Shown: in pieces, positions 9,200 to 21,879 of the stretch | Layout: each line of letters begins with the position of its first letter | Position numbering within the stretch: the stretch's first letter is position 1 | Notes under the pieces: model-generated | Database searches by the model: none | The model's input: the letters and a program-made list of their open reading frames with translations, nothing else | Told to the model about the DNA's origin: nothing | From: Gnetum montanum | Lineage: Eukaryota; Streptophyta; Gnetopsida; Gnetales; Gnetaceae | Direction: 5' to 3' | DNA length: 64,000 nt | Assembly: GCA_015680685.1 (NCBI GenBank) | Contig: MNCI01004262.1 | Span: forward strand, 1,108,171 to 1,172,170 | Program-made: the position numbers and the translations under genes

Positions 9200-12100
9200 A
9201 GTGATGTGAAATAGTACATTAACCATGATTGCCTAGATCTCGAGCCTAAGAGTCTTGTCAACTACATAGCCTCAATAGAGAAACCTCTAGAGTGGCCTAA
9301 AAACCTAGTCAAAACCCTTCACTTAGAGGTAGGCAACATAACTGAAGACTCCCTAGTTGAGATTCCTATCACAACACATAATGGTGAGGAGAAAACCCTT
9401 AAACTAAGTGCCTCACTAGAACCTCAACAAGCTCAAGACATTACCAAGGTCCTAGAAGGCAACATTAAGGCCTTTTCCTTCTCATCCAAAGATATGCCAA
9501 GCCTAGACCATGCTTAGTACAACATAACATCATACTCAACCCTAGCATTCAACTAATTAAGAAAAAAGTATGTAAGACAAGACTTGATTTAGCTTTGGTA
9601 GTTCATGATGAGATCTCAAAACTCTACTGAGCTAGTTTCATTAAGGTTATGAACTATGTAGAATGGGTTTCCAACATACTGATAGTCTCTAATAAAGATG
9701 TGAGTATTTGTATTTGCATTGATTTCTAAGACCTAAATAAATCAACTATTAAGGATGACTTTCCATTGCCTAGTATTTATTAGCTTATCTATGCCACAAC
9801 TAGGGATGCTTTATTGTCCTTTATGGATGGGTTCTCGGGATACAACCAAATTAGGATGAACCCAAAGCACCAACTTAGCATAACCTTCATGACCCCTTAG
9901 GGAACCTTTTGCTATACTATGATGCCTTTTGGACTCAAGAATGCAAGAGCAACCTATCAACGAAGCATGACTTATATTTTTAGCAATTACATTCTAGGTT
10001 TGCTTAACAATTACATGGATGACATACCTATTAAGTCCAATGGGCTAGTAACCATGCTAATGAATTAGATCTTGTGATTAAATGGTGCCTCAAATATGAG
10101 CTTAGGTTCAATCCTAAGAAATGTGTCTTTGGTGTTAAGATTGTCACGATGCTTGGCTTTATAGTATCTAAGTTAGGGATACATGTCAATCATAATAAGG
10201 TTAAGGCTATATCCAAATTAGTAGTTCTTACCAATCTTAAGAAGCTTTGAGGATTACAAGGAAGATCACAATTTGTTCATAGATTTATCACTAGCCTTAC
10301 AAATAAGTTGTAGCCCATCCAACACTTGCTTAAGAAAGGGGTTCACTCTGAGTGGATGGCTTAATGCTAAGAGGCCTTTGAAAACCTTAAGTAAGAGTTG
10401 ACACAACTACCAATAGTCTATCCTTTGCAAGAAGGTAAACCTTTTTACATCTACCTAGCCATCTATGACACATCCATTACCTCTCCACTTTGTCAAAAAT
10501 GAGATGATGGGGGTGAAAATGCTAGTATACTATCTTAGCCATGCATTAGTTTCCCATGAAACCCAATACATTAAAGTGGAGAAGTAGTATCTAGCACTAG
10601 TCTTATCATTTAAGAGGTGGAGATACTACCTCTTTAGAAGCCAAGTCAATGGCATTTGCAAAGATAACATGCTTAGAGCCATAACAACCAATATCTATGA
10701 GAGTAGTCACATACCCCAATGGAAAGGCATAACCATGGAATTTGACCTTTACTCCTCTCTCAATCCTTAATGAAAGGTCAAGATATACTCATACAACTCA
10801 TAGTTTCACCTATTAATGACCAAGTTTCCATAGATCTTGATTTCCTTGATGAGCATATTAATACTATTAGCTAAATGCCTAAGGGCTATGAAGTAGTCAT
10901 GCACTTTGATGGAGCTTCAATTGGCCATGAGGCCAATGTTGCTACCATGATAGCATTTCCATCTAGTCAAATCCAACCTTTCACCTATTTTTTTGAGTTC
11001 CAATGCACTAATAGCATAGCAAAATATTAGGGTTTGATCAAGGAAATGATGATAGCTCATGACCTAGGAATTAGATTCTTAGTGATTAAAGGTGATTTTA
11101 AACTTGTGGTTAACTAGGTAATGGAAGTCTATGTGTGTAATGCCAAACACTTACAATCATACTATAACCTAAGGAAATAATTGTTACAATAATTTGTAGA
11201 TGTTGATATTCAGCATGTACCCAAGAATGAGAACATCATAGCTGAAGTAATTGTAACATTAGCTCTTAGTGTGAATCCAGATGTGTTTAATAAGTTTCCC
11301 ACATTAACCATGGACTATGTTGTTTCCATCATGTAGAACACTAAATATGACTTTGTAGTCATTGTCCATGTTGCTCCTACTAGTGAATGGTATGACGATA
11401 TCAAATTTTACCTTATGCATGGTGAGTCTTTACAAGGCTTGACTACCACCCAAAAGAACACTATACAAAAAAGGTCAAAGCAATATGTCATCATAGGTGA
11501 TAGCACTTTATGTCGATGATCCTATGATGGTATATTACTAAAGTTCTTAGGTAAAATCAAAGTTAGAATAGATCTAGAGTAGGTTCACAAAGGTGTTTAT
11601 GGAGGACATATAGGACCAAGAGCCATGGCTACTAAGATTAGGTAGTTAGGTTACTACTGGCCCCATATGGAAAGTGACTACATGCAAAGCATTAAGCATT
11701 GTGACTTGTGGCAACTACATAGTAACATCATACATGTATCGCTAATAGATTTACGTACCACTCAAATCACCTGGCTATTTCAACAATGGGGGTTTGATAT
11801 CATTGGACCCATAACATCCAAGTCTTCTGTAGGTCATATCTTCATCATCACTACAACCAAATACTTTACGAATTAGGTTGAGGCTATTCCCTTAAGGAAG
11901 ACTACATTTGAACAAGTTTGCAAATTTATCTTAGATAACATTGTAGCCCATTTTGGCATATCCATGATCATAGTTATAGATAATGGTCCACCATGTAGTA
12001 ACCATGAAACAAAATATTTCTATCACAACTTGGACATTAAGCATTCTTTCTCATTACCCTATTATCCTCATACCAATGGATAAGAAAAAGCAAGCAACAA

Positions 12101-12628
12101 CGTCATTATCAATTTTCTCAAGAAGATGCTCAATAATAATAGATGTAAATGGCATGAGCAACTTGTTCATGCACTATGGCCTTACAAAAAAGCCTATTAC
12201 AACCTATGGTAATTGGATTATTCCCTTATAGCCTAGTTTATGATTTTGAAGCTTTGTTACCTCTTGAATTGCAGGTGCTATCATTTCGAGTAGCCTTGAC
12301 TAACTTAATCAATGATGAGAAAAATAAGGAGTTGCGAATAGTGGCCTTAGACTCATTGGAGGAGTAACATATGCAAGCACTTTCTCATATTAAATGTTAT
12401 CAAGAGAGGAAAAAAAGAAAACACCACCATAATTTGAACAAGCGTAAGATCGAGGAAGATTCCCTAGTTATTAAAGCTATCTATGAACATGTAGATAAAT
12501 TCTCAATCAATTGGAAAGGACCCTTCTTAGTCACCAAACCTTATGGTAATAGAGCATTCAAGATAGTTGACATGGATGGGGATGAACTAGCCAATCTAGT
12601 CAATCATTTTTATCTAAAGCCATATTAG
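9200..12628 (+). pseudogene. Decayed Tat-like Ty3/gypsy pol (RT, RNase H, archaeal-type RNase H, integrase), T1
   Basis: Domains in order: an N-terminal linker with KAFSFSSKDMPSLDHA near 9460; RT with KDDFPLPS (9750), FMDGFSGYNQIRM (9820), MMPFGLKNA (9920) and YMDD at 10012-10023; the usual RNase H around 10430-10780; a second RNase H starting with FDGAS at 10915 and including KGDFKLVVN and HVPKNENIIAE (to 11250); integrase with a zinc-finger remnant (11590-11720, CDLW in place of CxxC), FDIIGP (11790) and DNGP (11980). Stops occur about every 50-100 codons, and many are CAA/CAG/TGG to TAG/TGA, as expected from C-to-T decay. The RT-RNH-aRNH-INT order is that of the Tat lineage. Protease and Gag are not adjacent. 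Confidence 0.88.
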
Positions 12629-12659
12629 ACGTAGTCTATGGTAATCAAAAAGTGAGCTA

Positions 12660-12905
12660 GCTCTAATGTGGCTTACCAAGGTCTTAAAATAGCAACACGA
12701 CTTGCCAAGGTCTTAAATAAACAACATAGCTTGCTAGGGCCTTAGACTAGCAACATGGCATGCTAGGGCCTAAAATTGGTAACAACATGGCCTACTAAAG
12801 CCTTAAACTAGCAATATGGCCTACCAAGATCTAAAACTAGTAATAACATGGCCTTCTATGGCTTTAAATTGGTACCATGGCCTACCACAACCTTAAATTG
12901 GAAAA
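12660..12905 (+). repeat. Short tandem repeat, ~40 bp units, at the pol/LTR border of T1
   Basis: About seven imperfect copies of 'ccaaggccttaaactagcaacatgg' follow each other. Related copies sit at 8858-8930, 44866-44945, 48645-48760 and 54970-55145, each time at a border between modules of T elements. Confidence 0.75.
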
Positions 12906-15900
12906 ATTGGTGACCTATGTGACTTGATTTTATTTTCCATGTGCCCTATATATGCATTGTAACATTGTAAAATGCTTTATTTGCTTGGTTTTCATGTCCT
13001 CTTAGAGTTATATTTATAGGATGAAGCTTGCAACCATCACATGGGTGTAACTCATTATGGTAGTAAATTACCACATGACCTTGATGTGTGAGATTTAGTG
13101 AGTTTGTCTTGGTGTGTCAAGAGTGCTTGTACCATTTCTCTCTCTAAAACCAATACTTGAGTCCAACTCTATACCCTAATAATAACCTTCCTACCCTAAG
13201 CAATGATGTTGGTTTATGTTTGCTATTCATACACTATAGCCATCTAATATATCCTCAGCATGCTCCATCCTTAACTCCACTTGAATGTAACACAATTCAT
13301 TTAGTGGAAAAACCATTACTTCCATGGAGGGTAACACATTTCATTTGATGGGATAACTCTCAAGTCTATTGAGTGTACTGCAACTCACTTGATAGGAAAA
13401 CTATGTTAAGCTAATCCTAGTAATGAAACCTAATGAAGGTTTCACCCCTCCCCCTCCCCCACCAAAAAAAAAAAACAAGGAAAAGAAAAAAAGAAAGAAG
13501 AAGAAAATTTCCAAGATTTCCTAAACATGTTAATAAGAAGGTTAGAAAATTTGACATAATGACACCTCTTCTGAGTCCTTTTTCATTCCTATAGGTGGTT
13601 GATTTGCAAGTTCAATTAACTAGAGAGATGTCCCTTTTGAAAACTACAATGTTGCAAAAAAGTGAAGAGAAAAAAATTAAAGATGTTCCAAGATAAACTT
13701 TAAGTGGTAGATTTGATGGTGGAGATCAATTGGGAAAAATTGGTTTTAAATTTTTTTATCTCTCTATTTGGGATAAATATGACATCTGAAATTACTAGTT
13801 GTGATTACTTGTAAGAGGAGAAGCCTAGTAGCCAAAATAGAAGAAAAAAAGGAGAGAGTTGGGAAGGAGAGATTACATGAGAGTTGTATCCATTTTCTCA
13901 AGGTTAGATCTGTGTGTATGATATTGGCCATAACTCTTTGTTTTTATTGGATACCAAATCTATATTATGAGATATTGTTTGATTAAGTGTTGCATTAAGG
14001 ATACTTGGACTTATAATCTGAAGTAAAAGGATGAAGCCATCAAATAATTTTTAAAAACTGATTGAAAACTCTATGAATGTCAAGATTAAGACCATCAGAT
14101 TAGACAAAGGAGGTGAATTCATAAATAAAAAATATGATATTTTTTATAAAGAAAATGATATCAAGAGAAAGAGAAAGAGGTTCAGCTTGAGGAAGAGGTA
14201 GATGAAATCAATTTGAATGATAAAGACAATATCAAGACTCAATACCATATTACAACTTCTGTGAAATAAAAGCTCATAGCATCAACCAATGCTAGACTAG
14301 AATTATTTTTAAACAATTCATGGAAAAACTTCACAAATATAATAAGATACTTACTCATCATCTCAAAAGAATACTAAATAAGAAAAGCTAAGAAATTATG
14401 TAACTTTTAATTCAATAATAAAAATAAAGAAAAATTCTTGGATTGTAGATAGTGGGTGCTTCAATTATATAACACACAAAAAAAATTATCTTCTAAATTA
14501 TAAAATAAAAAATATTCTTGACAACATCATAATTGGAGATATAAAATACATTATTATAAAATAAATAGGGCATTGTATAGTTAAATTAAATAGTGGATAA
14601 AAGTCACCATTTTCAATATGTATTATGTTTCTAATCATTCCAAATGTCTCATCTCTCTTGAACACATCTCTAATGAAGGAAATAATACCAATTTTAAGAG
14701 TAAATTCTACATTATTAATAAATCCAATGTTGAATAAATCTTCAAAACCAAAACATTGAATATTAGAATATATTTTCTTGAATGTGAGTATCTTAATGAA
14801 AAAGAAGACATCATAAGTAATCATACTCCTTAATAAAAGTATGTTCTCATAACAATAGCCAATCAAATTTCAAAAAAATATGAAGTAAGAAGAAAAAAGA
14901 TTATGAGAATTTCAACAAGTACAAACTTTAACATGGAAGACTTGGTCATGCCTCCACATAATTGAAAGAATGATCAAATAGAAAAACTTTATAGTAATAA
15001 AAATTTAAAATATTTCTTAAAAAAATGTGAAACCTACATATAAGGAAAGCAAACAATTTGTCCTCACAACTCTTATGTGATAAATAAGGAAAAATCATTT
15101 GATCTTTTGCACATGGATCTTGTTGTGACAATGTTCACTATTTCAATAGGAGAGCAAATTATTTCATGGTCATAGTAGATTACTACTTAAGATAAACTTG
15201 GACTTATAATCCCAAGAAAAATGATTAAGCCATTCAATACTCTGAAACTTTCACAAACTAATTGAAAACTCCATGAATGTCAAGATTAAGGCTAAAACAC
15301 AACCAAATTTGCATGTTGTAACCATTTTTCCTTCACCCCATGAAGTTGGAGGCTAAAATTCATAGTAAATGTGAAGATTGTAATCCATGAAGGGAAAACT
15401 CACATATTTCATACTTTTTGGGTTGAAAAATGCCTCATAAGTGGCCAAAGCCTCATTCCCCAAGTGAAAAGAATCACCTAGTGTCTATATTTGGGCTTGC
15501 GCAGGGTGGGGGATGCCTTTTGGATTTTCAAAAATTACAATTTGATGGGTTTTATGGGGGTATACACTTTTCCATTCTAGGAAAACCTACAAGGAAGTGG
15601 ATCTCACCTACCCCCAATATGAAGGGATGTGGGTCACCTATCCCTAGTGTGGAGGGGTAGATCTTAATGTGGAAGGATGATAAATTCAAAATGCTTAGCA
15701 TGAAGGGTAGTTTGAACTTCTTCCCTAGCATTGAAGCTCCATCTTCCAAGCATTGATGCATCCTCCCCCTAGTGTAGAAGCCATAAAGAATAGATTCCAA
15801 CACTTTATGCACTTTTAGCATTAACTCTGCATTCCAACAAGAAAAGTTGAAGGCCCAACATAGATGGTGTGTCTCTATTACTATGTATAGTAAATGGAAT

Positions 15901-16737
15901 GGCCAAGGGGATTTTGCACTTACTATATATGATAACCCCTAAATTTGGACACCCATCTTACCTATACATGATAGAAATTTGTAGCAAAATCATAGCTAAT
16001 TTTCAGCCACATTACAATCGATTTGCGGCCAATTTTTAGCATATTTTATTGTCAAAAACCTATAAAACCAAAACTTCAATACCATTTTTAGGTTTCACAT
16101 TTTGGCATTTTGAGAAATATAGCACTTTTGGCTTCCAAGAGCTCTCATAACCTTGCATAAATGTCGATTTTTGGAGCCTTCTAGCATGAGACCCTTGTAG
16201 CCCTTGTTACCCTCCTGAGATTTATGGGTTTTAGTTTCTATGTTGCACTCTTGGGAACCCCAACTCCCAATGTGGAACATTTTGACAACCAGATTTTTCA
16301 CATTTCTCAACCCCCCATCAGTGACCACCATTGTAGATCTAGAGTAGTAGCAAAAGAGGTTAGATAGCCCTAAGAGTGGCAAGAAACTAGGATAGTGAAG
16401 GTGATTACATTAGCTCCAACAGATCTTGAGCTCTCATCAAAATGAACCCCCATTTCTCTTTCACAGGCAATATTTGTACATAATTTATAAACTCATTCTT
16501 TATTTTTTCAATAAATTTTTAAATTTTCTAGTTGTGTGCAATTTTCATTTGCTTCCTAATTTCTAGATCTAAATTTTTCTTTACATTATTCATTTTTTCA
16601 CCTCATAAGTCCTTGGGTGATTTGCTGGGCCATCTTGGGTATCCTGAATCTCATTCTTTTGGGGGCCCTAGGGATTTGGGGTTAAGGCTGCTATGGCAAA
16701 ACTTTTGATTCTCTAGTGAGCAAATTGTTTGATTACA
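12906..16737 (+). repeat. LTR region of T1/T2, interrupted by a copia remnant
   Basis: The right end is defined by ATTACA at 16732-16737, followed by a PBS-like sequence. 15800-16737 matches T3's LTRs (57711-58677 and part of 43965-44700, inverted), including the phrase tatagtaaatggaatggcc. A promoter-like CCCTATATATG lies near 12946. The left end is not recognised. Gag of T2 follows and pol of T1 precedes, so this one LTR serves two half-elements. Confidence 0.6.
13480..15310 (+). mobile_element. Rearranged Ty1/copia remnant
   Basis: Translated pieces match copia-type Pol: WIVDSGC-like text near 14440, the end of the zinc-binding region with GKQ (15040), and LLHMDL (15095) at the start of the integrase core. 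The stretch 'tacttggacttataatc..gatgaagcca' occurs at 13998 and again near 15190, so a later part of integrase also lies upstream of an earlier part: a permuted or duplicated fragment. No LTR is recognised. The 122-codon minus-strand frame at 14498-14866 is a shadow of this remnant. Confidence 0.6.
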
Positions 16738-16746
16738 ATAGTTTTC

Positions 16747-16764
16747 TAGTGCTAGAAGGAGGGT
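16747..16764 (+). promoter_or_regulatory. Primer-binding-site-like sequence of T2
   Basis: TAGTGCTAGAAGGAGGGT lies 9 nt after the LTR end ACA. It matches the family A PBS (5521, 28569) and the inverted T3 PBS (57681-57699). The first base pair of the expected TGG is mutated. The tRNA is not identified. Confidence 0.6.
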
Positions 16765-17527
16765 CTCTACCCAAATTCTATGTTGAGATCTACTTCCTAA
16801 TAGCAATTGTTGATATATTGAAGCTTTAACCTCCATTTCATAGCCAAAACCTTTGAATCTTCCTTGTAATCAACACTATAGTCCATCCTCCTCTGCTTCC
16901 CCTCTACTCTCAAAACCTAATCTGGGAGTGACAAGTGTTTGGATTTTGAAAATTTTATAGTAATTGCTGTAAAATCCCAAAGCTAGCATTGATTATTTAG
17001 TGCATTTTCTTCCACCTTCTCCTTGATTACCAAAATCCTCTTAGTTTGTATCATTGGTAGTTTCAATTCTTCTTGAAGCCATTAGACTTTTGGAAGTCAA
17101 CTAACTCCTCTTCCATCCTTACTAATTGAGAAAATTTCTAGATTGCCAACACCATTTTCTAGTAGAAAATATCAACTTTCCACTTTAGTTTCCAACAACC
17201 ACCGCTGCCCAACCATCCCCCCCCCCCCCTCTCCACTTGTCCAACATTAGCAAGGAAGGTGTGATATTTTCCTAATCTCATGCACACCACCTTCCCTTGC
17301 CCCTCCTTTCCTTCCCCACTATTGCACCCAACTAGGTGTAGCTAGGAAGCTCAATGTTGGTGAAGTTTTTAAACATATTTCCAACTTTTAATTTTTGGCA
17401 AAGGGTTGTACCTCCCTTAACCCCCCACTTACTATTTATAGTAAGTATTCTATTTTCAACCATTTTTATTTCTCCTAACATTTTATAACCTTGTTAGCCT
17501 ATTCTCTTTATTTAGCATTTTTCCATC

Positions 17528-19480
17528 ATGTCATTTGGCAAATCAGCCATCTTGCCATTCAACTTTACTAATGACATATCTGAACAACAAGCCATGAGGG
17601 TCTATGATCACAAGGACCTAAAATGGCTAATTATCAATAGTCCTTGATTCTTAGGGGGAAATTTTTTATATTTTCAATGATAAATAAAGATTACTACAAC
17701 TACATTTGTGAAAAAATTGAGGTTGGCATGCTGATTCCTTACATGGAAGTGGAAGCTAAAAGGAAGCATGAGCTCACACATTGAGATGGAAAGAAGTATA
17801 TTCATTCACTGTATGATCATATTGTTGGCACAATTGGCCATTACATGGAGCAGTCAAGAAGGCTTTGNAGGTTAGCTTAGCTAGGCACCAAGAGGAATAG
17901 GAGAATGAATTTAAGCTAGAATCTAATCCTAAAAACATCCTAGGTGGGTTGTTCCAACAAACAACCCTAAAGGCCATAGCATCTTTCTTTACCCCCTTCA
18001 TCTCCTCCATAGGCCAAGTGCCACAATCCTCTACTCCTCTTTACTCAACCATGTTCATGCCCATACTAGTCATAGCTACCAGTAGACCTAGTCAATTCCA
18101 CAACCAACAACATATAGGATTTTGACATCTTTCACTACACTGCCATGATCTATGTAGCCATCAATGATGGTTGTCACTATCACAAACCTCATAACCATCC
18201 ATGTGGGGTCCACCATAGGACCCCAAGAAACCTAAGGGTCACATACCTCCTTTTTTCCATTTGTGTCCTAGATACCAGCATGGATGTCTTTCTCCTTGTT
18301 TGATCTACCTATTACAACCATAATGCAACCTCTTACCTTTGTTCAATATCCAATGGTAAGGCCACAAGCATTCCAATAGATGTCACAACCATTTTTGAAA
18401 ACCCTATAGCCAACAAGGACATCAAAGGATCTTAATCAAGCCTTTCAAATGATCCAAGACTTGACAAAGTAGTTGAAGAGGCTTAATACCTCTATATCTC
18501 AAAGCCTCAAGATCATGAACTTCTACCAAGACAATCCCATTAGTCCTATGGTTCCATCCTTGATGTTTCCTCCTAGTGTCCCCATCCCTTAATTTAGCAA
18601 GTATAATGGAGAAGGTGATCCCAATGCTCACCTTATTACCTTTCACTCTGAGTGCTTACTATTGTAGCCATGGCCACATACCATAATGAGGATATTCCCT
18701 ATGTCTTTGATAGGGAAAGTGCTAGATTGGGACCCTACCTTATTGAGGGGATCTCTATCCTCTCTTGAAGACTTGATAGTGTAGTTTGTTAATCACTTCA
18801 AGTACAAATTGAAGCCTAACACTATGCTTATTCAAAAAATGAAGGTCAAGCATGGATACCTTGAGCTAGTGTAGAAGTTCATCCAATGATGGAATGGTCT
18901 ACTTAATGAGATACCATAACCTAGAGTCAAAAAAAATATTTTGGATATATTCAAGGATATGGTTAATGACTTTATCAAGTCCAATATTTACTACCTTGAC
19001 CCATGGTACCTTAGGCAAGGAGTTTTCTAAACAAAGAACATAGAAGATGTTGTGGAGGCTAGCCATGACCTTGCCTACTTATGGTACAAGAATCAGCACA
19101 AGAAGAGGGACAAAGAGAGAGGTAAAGAAAACAACATGGTTGTAGTGGTGGTAACCAAAGAGACTAAAAATACTAACTAGAAGTCAAAGATAAACATACC
19201 CAAAGCCCTTGCTAACAACCAAGACAATCAACCATTAACCTTTGGGGCCACTACATCGACTGCTCCTAGGCCAAACTTTGAGAGGAAGTATAGGACAAAA
19301 TACACTAGCTTATCTTTGAAGCCATCCAAACTATTGTATGAATTGCTAAAGAGTGGATGTATAGAATATAAGAAAATGACTAAAGCCACTTGAAAGAAGC
19401 ATGAGTGGCTATGTGAAATAGCCAAAGATTCCATTTGAGTGACAAAGGATGACCCCCAATTGCCTAGGTATTTTAAGTTA
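17528..19480 (+). pseudogene. Decayed Gag of T2 (Tat-like)
   Basis: It starts MSFGKSAILPFNFTNDI. The retrotransposon Gag domain is recognisable at 18580-19090: FSKYNGEGDPNAHLITFH, then PMSLIGKVLDW, SLEDLIV and FVNHFKY, followed by the Arg/Lys-rich KNQHKKRDKERG. Numerous stops and an N at 17868 break it. Gag forms the virus-like particle. An inverted partner lies at 55970-57300 in T3. No zinc knuckle is visible. Confidence 0.75.
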
Positions 19481-20159
19481 GATTTCTTTTTCCACTATTA
19501 CCAATTGTTTGGTCATGATAGACTTCTGCTTCATGCTAAAGGATTACCTATAGAAAATGATATATAGAGGAGGGTTGGTCCTAGATTCTTCCAACTAGGT
19601 CCATCCACAAAATTAGTCAATGCAACTATATAAGGACCTATTAAACACAAATAATAATCCCTATGTTATATCACCATTCAACATCAATGACGATTAGAGA
19701 ATAGTAAGGGAATTGTTCATGGTTTGGGTAACCCCTTATGATGAAAGGGCCTCTTCAACTTCCACAAGCTCAAGACCATCTTTTATTGTGAGAGTACCAT
19801 AATGAGCACCTCCAAGGGAGCCTTTTATCATCAGGGTGCCACTACCTAATATAACCCAACCAACCACAATATGATCAATTGACATAACCATGAAATGACC
19901 TCCTATGATGGCCAATGCTATAGCCTCTTCCTCAAAACCAATTGAAAACCAAGTAGAGGAAGAAGCATAAGTAGAATCCTAACAAAAAGGCCAACAAGTA
20001 GGCTAAGGCATGATAAGAAGTGGGCCCACGAAAGCTCACTTTCATATCTTCTATGCCCATGACCTCCTCTGCCTAGCCTATCTCAACTAGAAAACCATAG
20101 GAAGATCCCAAATTCAAAGTTAGAAGAAAGAGGAAAGGCCCCAACAACAACAACCTAAG

Positions 20160-21180
20160 GCTGAAGTTTGCATTTTGGGGTGCATGGAGAAAGTAAGGCA
20201 AACATGGGGCAATAAGCCCACAACCAATGACAAAAACTTCCTTAATACGATGAAACAAGTCAAGAAATCTTTTAATCAAAAGAACACAAGTCTATGTCTA
20301 TATGAACTAATTGTGACTTCCACTACACATCGTGAAGTGCTAGTCAAAATATTAACTTTTATTCTTCTTAGCAAGGATATCTCTACTAATGAGGAATCCA
20401 TCCATGTAATAATGGTTTCTTCTTCATTGAGGAAAAATAAGTCAACACTACTGGTGTTTAGCGATAGCAAGGTCAAGGCCAACCCCTAAAATGGCAAAAT
20501 GACTAGGGCTTCTCTTTTCATTACCATATCCATAGGGTAGTTTAAGGTGCATTGGGTGCATGTGGATGATGATGTTGCAAAAAACATTATACAATGCACT
20601 ATCATTGAATGCTTAGCCTTAATAGAATAGATACAACATATAGCAATTACAACATGCAAGTCTGTCAATGGATCAAGGGTTATTGTCAAGAGGTCTATCT
20701 CCTTGGACTTTGTGGTAGGGAAGAAATTCCCTACAACCACCAATTTCTTGGTGGTGGAGAAGATGCTAGGATTTAACCTTATCTTGGAAATACCTTGGGT
20801 TTCTCAATTATGGGTTATGTTTTCACCTATCCATCAAGATATTCACCTTCCTTATGAGGGAGGTGAAATCATCATTCATGATGATAATGTAATTCCCTTT
20901 ACTATTAACAACATGAACATAGAGTAGGGATGTAAAGTGGAATTTCAAGAAGAAACTCCAAGCTAAAAATTCCAACAACTTGAGAGAGCAAAGGAAGCCA
21001 AAAGCAATAACAATGAACAATGTGACAAACTATGAAAAGAGTGTTCCTTCTACATCATAAATGAAGGGGATGGAGAATATAAGCTTATGTAGAATAGACA
21101 TTATACATTACCTAACCTTTCAAAGATTAGGAAGAGTCTGCACAAGTAAGGTGTACTATTGGTCCTTCCACATTGTACCC
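20160..21180 (+). pseudogene. Protease region of T2 with lost active site
   Basis: 20270-20490 reads LYELIVTSTTHREVLVKIL and further text typical of the segment just upstream of the protease in Tat-like elements. The protease then shows VHVDDDVAKNII near 20555-20590, where the family normally has D(N/S)G(S/A). The catalytic motif is therefore gone. LILEIPWV near 20785 corresponds to the conserved LLGRPW. The frame runs to a stop at 20925-20927 with a degraded continuation. No RT follows; instead there is a gene on the other strand. Confidence 0.7.
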
Positions 21181-21723
21181 ATATGACCATGTAACTATTT
21201 GTACCATAACCATTTAGTTGAAATTCTCTTTGTTGACCAATTATGTCTTTTTCTACTTTTTATGCATATATCCTAGAGACTTACTTTTATTTGCATTTTT
21301 ATTTCCTATGGCCTTTTTCTTTCTTTATTTTTATTGTTTAGCATTATATAAACTAGAGAAAACCATAAAAATTTAAAATAGAAAATCACTAAAAAATATG
21401 AGTTTATTTCCAACATAGAAAGAACCTTTTTTAGCTTATTTATGTTTAGCCTATAATCACATTGTTTAGTCATTTAACATTATAGCCAAAATTGACATGA
21501 CCATTTATAATGTTTATATCACTAGAATAATATGTAGCCAAAACTAAAACCAAAAGTTTAAACTTAAAATTTTTATAACATACATAGTAGTGGCCATGCT
21601 ATGTGGCAAAATATCCAATAATAATAATAATAATCCACAACATAGTCTTGGATAATATTAGCCATTGACTAAATGATAAAAACAACATGTAGCCAACAAG
21701 ATGAAATAGGGAGATGGAGGATG
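21181..21723. other. AT-rich spacer between T2 protease and opposite-strand gene
   Basis: No coding frame. It contains an (AAT)n run near 21620. It matches the inverted T3 stretch 54672-55360 in part, including long A/T tracts, although the T3 copy has the short module-border repeats that are not evident here. Confidence 0.4.
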
Positions 21724-21791
21724 CTAAGGCGCCTCTAGAGGAGGAAGTGGTGGGTCATCCCCACCTACACCACTGGGGTCATCGATATCTT
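21724..21791 (-). pseudogene. Last exon of the opposite-strand T2 gene
   Basis: Reading the minus strand, an acceptor ...cacccattag is followed by an exon coding DIDDPSGVGGDDPPLPPLEAP and a stop. T3 has the same exon at 54586-54671 (DISGPSDESGNDPPLLPLD...), with the same 2-nt phase. A TACTAAC branch-point-like heptamer lies about 30-40 nt upstream in both. Two diverged copies keeping acceptor, phase, acidic-proline sequence and stop argue for a genuinely spliced gene. Function unknown. Confidence 0.7.
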
Positions 21792-21879
21792 CTAATGGGT
21801 GAAATAAAACAATACATAGCTAGTTAGTAACTAACAACCAATACTATAGCTTAAACATTAATAAAACTAAAACATAGAA

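Noticed and set aside
14498-14866. 122-codon minus-strand frame as a gene
   Set aside because: Composition is Ile/Phe-rich from AT-rich antisense of the copia remnant, and it has no domain.
17217-17230. Poly-C run as a regulatory G-quadruplex
   Set aside because: A single homopolymer in a low-complexity leader, with no further G/C tracts at quadruplex spacing.
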